A stretch of 12,298 nt of DNA, taken from positions 23,801 through 36,098 of the forward strand of contig DOZZ01000217.1 of assembly GCA_003517725.1 (NCBI GenBank). The letters are read 5' to 3'. The notes under the pieces are model-generated. The model made no database searches and was not told where the DNA came from. It saw only the letters and a list, made by a program, of their open reading frames with translations. The position numbers were made by a program, and so were the translations under genes. Of this stretch, positions 5,725 to 12,298 are shown piece by piece. How positions within the stretch are numbered: the first letter of the stretch is position 1; each line of letters starts with the position of its first letter. This stretch comes from Bryobacterales bacterium. GTDB taxonomy: Bacteria; Acidobacteriota; Terriglobia; Bryobacterales; Bryobacteraceae.

Positions 5725-8475
5725 TTGGTTTTTCCCTTGTTCCTTCTGCTGTGGGCTGCCGCAGCTGCTCCCAGTGTCCCTAAAATGCCGGAAAGCGACA
5801 TGCAGCGCGCGGTGCTGGAGTTTCGACGCCAGACCGGCGCCCTCGGCATGCGCGTGGACTCCGCGCATGCGCAGCGCAGCGCTCCCCGGCCGGCGTGGCA
5901 CGGGCGGCTGTTTGAGAATTTCCGGAATGACGCGCTGGACGCGATCCCGCATGAAATCCGGCAGCGCGGGCAACAGAACTCGTTGCTGCGCCGGAATCAG
6001 TTCGGTTTTAATATTGGCGGGCCCGTGCTGATCCCCCATCTGGTCAGCGCCGCTGCTAATACGTTTTTCTCGCTGTCGTATGAAGGCGTCAGGGAGCACA
6101 TCTCACGAACCGTTCTGCAGACCGTCCCGACACTGGCCGAGCGCACCGGCGATTTCTCGGCGACGGTCGACAAGGCCGGCCAACCGCTTCTGATCTACGA
6201 TCCGGAGACCACGCGCCCCAATCCGGATTTCGATTCCTCACGGCCGGTTTCCACCGCGAACCTGCAATATCTGCGCGACCCGTTTCCCGGCAATCGAATC
6301 CCGATGTCGCGCCTGGATCCCACGGCGCAAGCGGCCATGGCGCTGTATCCCGCGCCGAATACCAACGTCGGGCCTTTTTTTCAAAACAACTTCTTCATCA
6401 ACTCGCCCGAAACGAATATCGCCAACGGCGTCATCGCCAAGGTAGATACGCCGGTGAAGGATAGCCACCGGCTGAGCGCCGAGGTCGATTATTCCAACGG
6501 GCTTCTGGGCGCTCCGCGCTGGTTCCCAACCGACGCGAACCCAGGGCCGGCGGATCGCAATTTTCAGAACCGCATGGGCTCGCTGCAGGACGTTTGGACC
6601 ATTTCTCCCAGGACCATCAACACCGCCACTTTGCAGGTGCGCTCGAATGTGTCGAAGGCCGGGGCGGGGCAGGCCATCTTCCCGCGCTACGTGATCGCCC
6701 CTTATCTGGGCTTGGGGCGCGCGTTTCCGTTCTCGTCGGTGGCCAATAATATATACGACTGGAGCGATGGCATCTCCAGCCGCCGCGGCAAACATGCGCT
6801 GCGCTTGAGCGGCAGGTACACGGCTAACCAGGTGAATACGTTCCTGCCGCAATTCCCGGAAGGCCTGTTTCGCTTCTCGTCCGGACTCACCAGTCTGCCC
6901 GGCATCAACGACACGGGCCACGGCTTCGCCAGTTTCATGCTGGGCCTGTCGCAGTACGCCGAACGCAGCGTGGTGGCCGACCCTTCCTATTTCCGCCGGT
7001 CCTCGGGCACGCTCGGCATGGCCGACCAGTATCAGGCGGCCAAAAGCCTTAGCATCCGCTTCGCCCTGGCTACCGCGGTCAGGACGCCGCGGGTGGAAAA
7101 GTATAACCGCCAATCGAACATCGATCTCACCCGCATCAATCCCGCGAACGGGCGGCCGGGAGCGCTGGTGGCGGCCGGACGAGACGGCGTGAGCCGGGGC
7201 TTTCGTCCCACCACGGTCAGCTTTCAGCCCAGCGTCAGCCTCGCGTGGAATCCGCTGAACCGATCCGATACGGTGGTGCGGGCGGCATACTCGCGGGCCA
7301 ATTACAGCATTCCGATTTACGCCAATCAGTGGGGCACACAAGCCTTTCATGCGCGCCAGACGTTTATCTCTCCGAACGTTCAGCTCGCGCCGGCGCTGGT
7401 GCTGCGGCAGGGTATTCCGCCGCTGGGTTATGCGCTGCCCAACCTCTCTCCGGAGGCGGCGAATGACTCGGTGGCCGACCTGCTCGATATGAGCGGCCGT
7501 TTGCCCATGATCCAATCCGCGTCGCTGAGCCTCGAGCGCCAGCTGCCGAAGTCGATTGTAGTGGCGCTCGATCTGGGACACTCGCGCGGCCGCGACCTTC
7601 TGTTGAGTAATGGCGCGGCCAATCCGAACGCCATTCCGGCCGCGGCTCTGCAATACCGCGATCAACTCAACGACGAAAACTTCAATGCCTCGCTGCGTCC
7701 CTATCCGCAATACAAGAGCTTTGACTTGAATAGTTCGTATCCGCTGGGGCAATATCAGCGGGACGCCCTGAGCATTCGCGTGGAGAAAAGGGCATCCGGC
7801 GGCCTTTCGGTGAACGCGGTTTACACTTTTTCGAAACAGATGGACGACTATTCGGCCCCCTACGGCGAGCAGGACTTCTATAACCGCAGGAACGACTGGG
7901 CGCTTTCGGCGTACAGCCGGCCCCAGGAGCTGCAGCTGAACTACGTCTACGAGTTGCCGCTGGGCGCCAATAAAGCGTTCCTGCCGTATGCCGACTGGCG
8001 GCGCTTCTTGGTGGAGGGCTGGTCCGTTTCCGGCAATGTTTATGTGGCCGCGGGCACGCCGCTGGCGCTGCACCCGGAGTTCAACAATACCGGCGGGGTG
8101 CTGAGCACGTTGAACGTCGACGTGGTGCCGGGCGTGCCGCAGCATGTCAAGGATCAGGGTCCCGCGCTGTGGTTCAATCCCGCGGCCTTCGATCAGCCGC
8201 CGGATTTCACGGTGGGCGATGCATCGCCCACGTTGCCCAATCTGTCGAACCCAGGCGTCCATAGTTTCGATCTAAGCGTGTCCAAACGCTTTCCGCTGAG
8301 CGCGGACCGCACCTTCGAGTTCAACGCGTCGGCCTTCGACTTCATCAACCATGCCGACTGGAACCAGCCCGACACGGTGATTGGGCCGGCCTCGGCGCCC
8401 AATCTGAACGCGGGCAAGATCATCGGGTCGCACGGCGGCCGCGTCATTCAGTTGGGCGCGCGGTTGAGCTTCTGA
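5725..8475 (+). CDS. Oar-like TonB-dependent receptor-type outer-membrane barrel, plug-poor
   Basis: This 916-residue protein (from TTG) resembles the large Acidobacterial Oar-like TonB-dependent receptors. The N-terminus VFPLFLLLWAAAAA is a signal peptide core. Typical family blocks then follow quickly: RLFENFRNDALDA (61-73), NQFGFNIGGPVLIP (91-104), FFSLSYEGVRE (114-124), LQTVPTLAERTGDFS (131-145) and LYPAPN near 212. The rest is beta-barrel strands, ending in GARLSF with the terminal aromatic expected of an outer-membrane beta signal. The usual carboxypeptidase-regulatory-like domain, TonB box and nearly all of the plug are absent. Only about 40 residues lie between the signal peptide and the barrel blocks. 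The start is uncertain: an in-frame TGA at 5719-5721 bars anything upstream, TTG 5725 keeps a signal peptide, and ATG 5785 loses it. The gene heads a three-gene unit. Family members are implicated in nutrient uptake and, for Myxococcus Oar, protein secretion; the substrate here is unknown. Confidence 0.8.
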   Translation: MVFPLFLLLWAAAAAPSVPKMPESDMQRAVLEFRRQTGALGMRVDSAHAQRSAPRPAWHGRLFENFRNDALDAIPHEIRQRGQQNSLLRRNQFGFNIGGPVLIPHLVSAAANTFFSLSYEGVREHISRTVLQTVPTLAERTGDFSATVDKAGQPLLIYDPETTRPNPDFDSSRPVSTANLQYLRDPFPGNRIPMSRLDPTAQAAMALYPAPNTNVGPFFQNNFFINSPETNIANGVIAKVDTPVKDSHRLSAEVDYSNGLLGAPRWFPTDANPGPADRNFQNRMGSLQDVWTISPRTINTATLQVRSNVSKAGAGQAIFPRYVIAPYLGLGRAFPFSSVANNIYDWSDGISSRRGKHALRLSGRYTANQVNTFLPQFPEGLFRFSSGLTSLPGINDTGHGFASFMLGLSQYAERSVVADPSYFRRSSGTLGMADQYQAAKSLSIRFALATAVRTPRVEKYNRQSNIDLTRINPANGRPGALVAAGRDGVSRGFRPTTVSFQPSVSLAWNPLNRSDTVVRAAYSRANYSIPIYANQWGTQAFHARQTFISPNVQLAPALVLRQGIPPLGYALPNLSPEAANDSVADLLDMSGRLPMIQSASLSLERQLPKSIVVALDLGHSRGRDLLLSNGAANPNAIPAAALQYRDQLNDENFNASLRPYPQYKSFDLNSSYPLGQYQRDALSIRVEKRASGGLSVNAVYTFSKQMDDYSAPYGEQDFYNRRNDWALSAYSRPQELQLNYVYELPLGANKAFLPYADWRRFLVEGWSVSGNVYVAAGTPLALHPEFNNTGGVLSTLNVDVVPGVPQHVKDQGPALWFNPAAFDQPPDFTVGDASPTLPNLSNPGVHSFDLSVSKRFPLSADRTFEFNASAFDFINHADWNQPDTVIGPASAPNLNAGKIIGSHGGRVIQLGARLSF

Positions 8476-9437
8476 TGATTCCGCGCCGCCAGTACGGATG
8501 GCCGCGGGCGGCCGCCGCCCTCGTTGCCGTGATAGCATGCTGGGCGGCGATTTCGTCGGCTTCCGGAGCCGTAATTCATCTGGCCGTGCGTTCTCAAAGC
8601 GAACAGCAGCGTATCTTTCTTCCGGCCGATTTCGCCGTTAAGGTAAATGGCAAGGCCGCACCCGTGTTAAGCGCCAAAAATCCGCGCGATAGCCAGATGA
8701 TTCTGCTGGTGCTCGACCTGGCTGGAGACATGACCGATGCCCAGGCCGCGAAGGACGCCCTGGCCGCTGCCATAGAGAAGCTTCCGGCTTCGACCTTTGT
8801 GGCGCTGATCCGCGCGCAGGACGGCCCGACCGTGCTGGTGGACCCCACGGCCGACCGGAACGCGATTATTCAGGCAATGCAGGCCAGCGCGGTGACCGGG
8901 AAGGCCGGATTACTGGATTCACTGCCCTCCATGGATGCTCTGGCCGAAAGCATCGCGAAGGTCTCGAATCTTCGGATCGCGACTCTGTATGTCACCGACA
9001 GCGACGTGCGCAATTATCGCGAGGACTTCGCCAACCCGGTAATTAACTCCAGCGATCCGCATGACCTGAGCCGCCGCTTCCCGGAGGCGCTGATTGAGGA
9101 CAAGATGGATAAAATGGAAAAGGCGGTGGCGGCGCGTGAGACGCCGCTGTTCATCGTGCACCTGCGGTATCGCACATCAAAGCTGAACGCTGCCTATCAG
9201 TCGGGCTTGAAGCGCCTGGCTGAAACTACCGCGGGCTGGTCGGCCTTCTGCGCTTCGCCCGCCGAAATTCCCGCGGCCATCGAACAGGCGTTCGCGGCCA
9301 TATCGTCGCAGTATGTGTTGACGGTCGGATTGCCGGGAAGGCCGGCGGCTGTTCAGATCCATGTGGAGACCCGCGCGGCGATCGAACCGCCGGTCGAGTT
9401 GGTCTACCCCGCGAGACTGCTGATTAAGCAAAGGTGA
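8475..9437 (+). CDS. Secreted vWFA-related protein with degenerate MIDAS
   Basis: This 320-residue protein resembles the vWFA-related secreted family common in Acidobacteria. Residues 1 to about 32 form an export signal with a basic n-region (MIPRRQYGWPR) and an Ala/Val-rich core. A beta-rich N-terminal part follows (FAVKVNGKAAPVLSAKN), as is usual before the vWA fold. The vWA domain runs from about 75 to 290. Its first strand and metal loop read ILLVLDLAGDM (76-86). D81 is kept, but the DxSxS serine positions hold A83 and D85. YVTDSDVRN (172-180) marks the later strand that normally ends in the metal-binding Asp. The ATG shares one base with the stop codon of the barrel gene (TGATG at 8473-8477), implying translational coupling. 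Such proteins probably mediate protein-protein contacts at the cell surface; any partnership with the barrel is inferred. Confidence 0.75.
   Translation: MIPRRQYGWPRAAAALVAVIACWAAISSASGAVIHLAVRSQSEQQRIFLPADFAVKVNGKAAPVLSAKNPRDSQMILLVLDLAGDMTDAQAAKDALAAAIEKLPASTFVALIRAQDGPTVLVDPTADRNAIIQAMQASAVTGKAGLLDSLPSMDALAESIAKVSNLRIATLYVTDSDVRNYREDFANPVINSSDPHDLSRRFPEALIEDKMDKMEKAVAARETPLFIVHLRYRTSKLNAAYQSGLKRLAETTAGWSAFCASPAEIPAAIEQAFAAISSQYVLTVGLPGRPAAVQIHVETRAAIEPPVELVYPARLLIKQR
9431..9437 (+). promoter_or_regulatory. Shine-Dalgarno embedded in the upstream stop codon
   Basis: AAGGTGA overlaps the last codons and TGA (9435-9437) of the vWFA gene and precedes the ATG at 9442 of the coiled-coil gene. 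The AAGG core ends 7 nt before the start. This supports that start and coupled translation. Confidence 0.6.
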
Positions 9438-9441
9438 TTCC

Positions 9442-10137
9442 ATGGCGAGGTTTCCCGGCATCCTTCTTACGGCGCTCATGATTGGCAGCACGGTAATGTC
9501 AGTGCAGGCCGGCGCGCCGCCGGCGCAGCATACGCGCCGCCGGCGCAAGCCACCTCCCGATCCGGAAAAGGATGCGTTGCAGCAGAAGCTGGCGGACGCC
9601 ACTCAAGCCATCGGCACTCTGGACTCGCGCATACTGCAACTGATGGCGGAAAACGCGTCGCTGCATCAGTCGCTCGATGCGCAAGCGGCCGCCGCCGCGG
9701 AAGCGCGCCAAAAGCTGGACGCCGCGACCCAATCCGTAGCATCTCTTCAGGCCCGCTTGCAGGCGGCGGAACAACACGCGGCTCAGCTCACGGCCGAACG
9801 AGACAAAGCACTGCGGTCGGCGGCACAGACGGCGCAGAGGGCGCCCTCGGCCCAGGAGGCGCGGCTCGAAGCGCAACTGCAGGATATCAACCGCCGGCGC
9901 GACGCTTACATCGCGTCCGTGCTGCGGCGCTATCGGGAACTTGCCAATGAATACCGCTCCTTCGGCACGGAATTCGGTGCTCCCAATGACCGCGATCTGG
10001 CGTCCAAAGCCGGCCCGGAATTGACGCACATCCAGAACACCGTCGCGTTGGCGGAGGAAGACTTGCGGCAGTTGAACGGGCTGGAAGCCCAGGCCGCCCT
10101 GGTGCGGAAGGCGCAGGCGAAAGCCAGAATGCCGTAA
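9442..10137 (+). CDS. Periplasmic coiled-coil protein, function unknown
   Basis: This 231-residue protein has a signal peptide at 1-23 (MARFPGILLTALMIGSTVMSVQA, cut before GAPPAQ). A short basic and Pro-rich linker with four consecutive arginines (HTRRRRKPPPDPEKD) follows. A long Ala/Gln/Leu/Glu-rich coiled coil runs from about 43 to 127. A second helical segment at about 138-175 is rich in Arg and Tyr (INRRRDAYIASVLRRYRELANEY when read across 149-171), and a final helix lies at about 192-228. There are no cysteines, enzymatic motifs or transmembrane helices after the signal. It lies 4 nt after the vWFA stop with a good Shine-Dalgarno, so the three genes look like one transcript. I recognise no family. 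A scaffold, tether or adaptor spanning the periplasm is plausible from shape and neighbours only. Confidence 0.8.
   Translation: MARFPGILLTALMIGSTVMSVQAGAPPAQHTRRRRKPPPDPEKDALQQKLADATQAIGTLDSRILQLMAENASLHQSLDAQAAAAAEARQKLDAATQSVASLQARLQAAEQHAAQLTAERDKALRSAAQTAQRAPSAQEARLEAQLQDINRRRDAYIASVLRRYRELANEYRSFGTEFGAPNDRDLASKAGPELTHIQNTVALAEEDLRQLNGLEAQAALVRKAQAKARMP
9513..9547 (+). repeat. 15-bp direct repeat read in two frames
   Basis: CGCGCCGCCGGCGCA occurs at 9513-9527 and again at 9533-9547, a 20-bp period that is not a multiple of three. The first copy is read as the GAPPAQ segment just after the signal peptide cut site; the second is read as the four-arginine run. Each copy also contains a GCGCC-GCC-GGCGC hairpin motif. 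Confidence 0.7.
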
Positions 10138-10262
10138 ACCAGGCGGCTGCGGGAGTAGACTTGAAATATGCAGGCTCCTTCCAGCGCGCGCCCCAGCCTG
10201 TTTGGCTCCGACTAACCGCTTCCTCCGGCGGCCCTCTCCCCTCCAGCCTCTGCGTTCTGCAT

Positions 10263-10267
10263 CAGGA
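10263..10267 (+). promoter_or_regulatory. Shine-Dalgarno of the aminotransferase gene
   Basis: AGGAG lies 6 nt before the ATG at 10274 and decides this start over upstream in-frame non-ATG codons, the first of which is at 10202. The 136-bp gap since the coiled-coil gene shows no convincing -35/-10 pair. Confidence 0.7.
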
Positions 10268-10273
10268 GTCAAT

Positions 10274-11632
10274 ATGTCCAACACCGCCACAGCGGTGCGT
10301 TCCGGCCTGCCTCATCTTTTGGGGCCGCTGCCGGGTCCGCGCGCGCAGCAGATCATGGCCCGCGACGCCAAAGTCTTGTCGCCATCCTATACACGGGGGT
10401 ACCCGCTGGTAGTGGAGCGCGGCGAGGGCGCCATCATCCACGATGTCGATGGCAACCAGTTTCTCGACTTCAACGCCGGCATCGCGGTGGTTGCGACGGG
10501 ACACTGTCACCCGCAAGTGGTCGAAGCCATCCAACGGCAGGCGCGGAAGCTGGTGCACATGTCCGGCACTGATTTTTATTACGAGAACATGGTGCAACTG
10601 GCCGAAAAGCTGGCGGCACTGGCGCCCGGCGGCTTCGAGCGGCGGGTCTACTTCGGCAACTCGGGCGCCGAGGCCATGGAAGCGGCCATCAAGATGGCGC
10701 GCTATTCGAGCGGGCGCGACAAGTTCATCGCCTTCACCGGGGCTTTTCATGGCCGCACCATGGGCGCGCTCTCGCTGACCGCGCGACGGCCGGTGCAGCG
10801 CCGCGGCTTTGGGCCGTTTATGGCCGGCGTGCACCACGTGCCCTATGCCTACTGCTACCGCTGCGCCTATCAAAAGCGGCCGGAGACGTGCGACGTAGAG
10901 TGCGCGCGCGTCATCGAGGATCAACTGCTAAAAACCATTCTGCCGGCCGATGAGGTGGCGGCCATCGTGGTGGAGCCGGTCCAGGGCGAGTGCGGGTACA
11001 TCGTGCCGCCGCGCAAGTTTCTGGACGAACTCGCGCGCATAGCCGAGCGCCACGGCATGCTGCTGATCTTCGACGAGGTGCAGTCGGGCATGGGCCGCAC
11101 GGGCAAGATGTGGGCCGCCGGGCATTTCGATGCGATGCCCGATATTTTCACGGTCGCCAAAGGCATCGCCAGCGGACTGCCGCTTTCGGCCACGGTGGCG
11201 CGCGCCGAGGTGATGAACTGGCCGCCCGGCGCGCATGCCTCCACCTTTGGCGGCAACCCGGTGTCGATCGCGGCGGCGCTGGCCACCATCGAGCTGCTGG
11301 AGCAGGAGCTGATCGATAACGCCGCGCGCATGGGCGCGTATATGATGGATCGCATGCGTGAATGGCCGGCGCGATTTCCGGTGGTCGGCGACGTGCGGGG
11401 GCTGGGGCTGATGCTGGGCATCGAACTGGTGCGCGACCAGCAGACCCGCGAGCGCGCTCCGGACGAACGCGACCGCGTGGTGAGCCTGGCCTTTGAGCGC
11501 GGGCTGCTGATTTTGGGCGCGGGTGAGAACACGCTGCGGCTGAGCCCGCCGCTGACCATCACGCGCGAGCAGGCGGATTTTGCGATGGACACTTTGGAGC
11601 ACTGCTTCACTACCGTGCAAAACGGAGCATGA
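10274..11632 (+). CDS. Class III PLP-dependent aminotransferase (acetylornithine/4-aminobutyrate type)
   Basis: This 452-residue cytoplasmic enzyme carries the full class III aminotransferase set. NSGAEAMEAAIK (129-140) binds the PLP phosphate. FHGRTMGALS (158-167) includes the ring-stacking aromatic. VVEPVQGE (232-239) and IFDEVQSGMGRTG (265-277) follow, with D267 contacting the pyridine nitrogen. K296 in TVAKGIASG is the Schiff-base lysine, and STFGGNP (323-329) supplies the partner-subunit phosphate contact. It transfers an amino group between an omega- or alpha-amino acid and a keto acid. The group includes acetylornithine, ornithine and GABA aminotransferases and an archaeal racemase branch, so the substrate is not settled. 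A four-cysteine stretch, C194, C197, C206 and C210, is inserted before the central helix. AGGAG precedes the ATG. The stop overlaps the next gene by 4 nt, marking the start of a second operon. Confidence 0.92.
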   Translation: MSNTATAVRSGLPHLLGPLPGPRAQQIMARDAKVLSPSYTRGYPLVVERGEGAIIHDVDGNQFLDFNAGIAVVATGHCHPQVVEAIQRQARKLVHMSGTDFYYENMVQLAEKLAALAPGGFERRVYFGNSGAEAMEAAIKMARYSSGRDKFIAFTGAFHGRTMGALSLTARRPVQRRGFGPFMAGVHHVPYAYCYRCAYQKRPETCDVECARVIEDQLLKTILPADEVAAIVVEPVQGECGYIVPPRKFLDELARIAERHGMLLIFDEVQSGMGRTGKMWAAGHFDAMPDIFTVAKGIASGLPLSATVARAEVMNWPPGAHASTFGGNPVSIAAALATIELLEQELIDNAARMGAYMMDRMREWPARFPVVGDVRGLGLMLGIELVRDQQTRERAPDERDRVVSLAFERGLLILGAGENTLRLSPPLTITREQADFAMDTLEHCFTTVQNGA

Positions 11633-12156
11633 GGATTCTGGACGTAGGCTGCGGCGTGAAGAAATACGCCGGGTCCGTGGGCATTGACCGCAACCTGGCG
11701 AGCGCGGCCGACGTGATCTGCGATCTGGATTGCTTTCCGTACCCGTTCGCCGACCATTCGTTCGACGGTCTGCGCGCGATCCACGTGATCGAGCACGTGC
11801 AGGACGTGATCCGCACCATGGAGGAGTTCCATCGCCTGGTCCGGCCCGGCGGGCGAGTGCGCATCGAGACGCCGCACTACACCGACTTCTCGTCTTTTTG
11901 CGACCCGACCCATCGCAGCCACCTGAACAGCTATTCCTTTCGATATTTCGGAGAGGATCACGCCGGTTTCGGCTACTACTCCAATGTGCGATTCCGCGAA
12001 ATATCGGTGCGTTTGAAGCTGTTGAACTTGTGGCGCTGGCTGGGCTTCGAGTTTTTGGTGAACCACTTCCGCGGCTTCCGGAAGTTCTGGGAGCATTACC
12101 TGTGCTTCGTGGTTCGCGGCAAAGTGATGGAGTTCGAATTCGAGCCGCTGCCGTGA
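11629..12156 (+). CDS. Class I SAM-dependent methyltransferase (Methyltransf_11-like)
   Basis: This 175-residue protein begins directly with the SAM-binding motif I: ILDVGCGVKKYAG (3-15), then VGIDRN (17-22) with D20 as the acidic residue expected to hold the SAM ribose. DLDCFPYPFADHSFDGL (32-48) and HVIEHVQD (52-59) match the motif II and post-motif region, and LVRPGGRVRIETPHY (70-84) matches motif III. The second half (FSSFCDPTHRSHLNSYSFRYF, 87-107) resembles small methyltransferases seen near polysaccharide or envelope genes. There is no N-terminal cap before motif I, so the enzyme is minimal; upstream in-frame extension offers no ATG. The methyl acceptor is unknown. The ATG overlaps the aminotransferase stop (ATGA at 11629-11632), so translation is probably coupled. 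Confidence 0.88.
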   Translation: MRILDVGCGVKKYAGSVGIDRNLASAADVICDLDCFPYPFADHSFDGLRAIHVIEHVQDVIRTMEEFHRLVRPGGRVRIETPHYTDFSSFCDPTHRSHLNSYSFRYFGEDHAGFGYYSNVRFREISVRLKLLNLWRWLGFEFLVNHFRGFRKFWEHYLCFVVRGKVMEFEFEPLP

Positions 12157-12298
12157 GACTGTATCGCCTGGCCGACCGGTTGCGCGATCGTCTGCGCCGG
12201 CGCGCGTGGACGGCGGAGCGTTCGGCCGGCGCTCGCGGCGAAGACCTGGCGCATCGGCTGCTGGAGCGCGAGAAGTATCGCGTGGTGGCGCGCAACTA
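12153..12298 (+). CDS. yraN: YraN/UPF0102 family protein, N-terminal part (runs off window)
   Basis: The first 48 codons are present, from a GTG at 12153 that overlaps the methyltransferase stop (GTGA at 12153-12156). The segment SAGARGEDLAHRLLEREKYRVVARN (starting at residue 24) matches the opening of the UPF0102/YraN family: a G-x-x-G-E element, with E30, then a helix and the x-V-x-A-R-N strand. The family has a restriction-endonuclease-like fold and is predicted to act on nucleic acid, but its cellular role is unclear. The 20 or so residues before this block are very arginine-rich (RLADRLRDRLRRRAW), an extension longer than the few residues typical of the family as I recall it. The catalytic core lies past the window edge. 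It is the third gene of the operon. Confidence 0.75.
   Translation, partial: MRLYRLADRLRDRLRRRAWTAERSAGARGEDLAHRLLEREKYRVVARN

Noticed and set aside
6375..6381. Seven-T run within the barrel gene as a frameshift site
   Set aside because: The frame is continuous with family-like sequence on both sides, so no shift is needed.
6238..8262. A 674-codon open frame on the minus strand inside the barrel gene
   Set aside because: Its translation is dominated by Arg, His, Gln and Gly with no recognisable domain, while the plus strand encodes clear Oar-like blocks over the same span. Long antisense frames are common in high-GC DNA.
10171..10200. CAGGCT/AGCCTG inverted repeat in the gap before the aminotransferase gene, as a possible terminator
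   Set aside because: The stem is only 6 bp with an 18-base loop and just three following Ts, which is too weak for an intrinsic terminator call.
10161..10213. TTGAAA and TTGGCT as possible -35 boxes for the aminotransferase gene
   Set aside because: Neither has a plausible -10 box at 16-18 bp; the sequence there is GC-rich.
10921..12295. Two long minus-strand open frames (391 and 455 codons) across the aminotransferase and methyltransferase genes
   Set aside because: Both are low-complexity Arg/Ser/Ala-rich shadows of plus-strand genes that carry full catalytic motifs.

Overview
The window reads as high-GC chromosomal DNA from an Acidobacteriota bacterium, most likely of the Bryobacterales/Solibacter type. 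That placement is an inference. It rests on an Oar-like TonB-dependent receptor-type barrel, a vWFA-related secreted protein of the kind expanded in Acidobacteria, a MacB-type adaptor/permease set, and a small secreted beta-rich protein. I see no mobile element, CRISPR array, tRNA or rRNA. No intergenic gap exceeds about 140 bases.

Layout. (1) 1-1422, minus: a secreted alpha/beta hydrolase of the Abhydrolase_10 type, running off the left edge. (2) 1539-1898, plus: a 119-aa secreted beta-rich protein behind a good promoter, apparently with an almost leaderless mRNA. Its stop codon directly abuts the stop of the convergent unit. (3) 5626 down to 1899, minus: a MacA-like membrane-fusion adaptor followed by two tandem MacB/FtsX-type permeases. 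No ATP-binding subunit is present. (4) 5725-10137, plus: a tightly packed three-gene envelope unit, comprising an Oar-like outer-membrane barrel that lacks most of its plug, a vWFA-related secreted protein with a degenerate metal site, and a periplasmic coiled-coil protein. (5) 10274-12298, plus: a class III PLP aminotransferase, a small SAM methyltransferase and a YraN/UPF0102 protein cut by the window edge, joined by successive 4-nt start/stop overlaps.

Units 1 to 4 all encode envelope or exported proteins. Unit 3 resembles a tripartite efflux or envelope-remodelling exporter that must borrow an ATPase. Unit 4 is the best candidate for an undescribed system: a plug-poor outer-membrane barrel made with a secreted vWFA protein and a periplasmic coiled coil, possibly an assembled surface or secretion complex (inference). 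Its first gene has an ambiguous start. A perfect TATAAT box lies just upstream of a TTG codon, while an overlapping ATG would give a better signal peptide if a five-T run were one base shorter. Unit 5 looks metabolic or housekeeping and is probably a separate operon.
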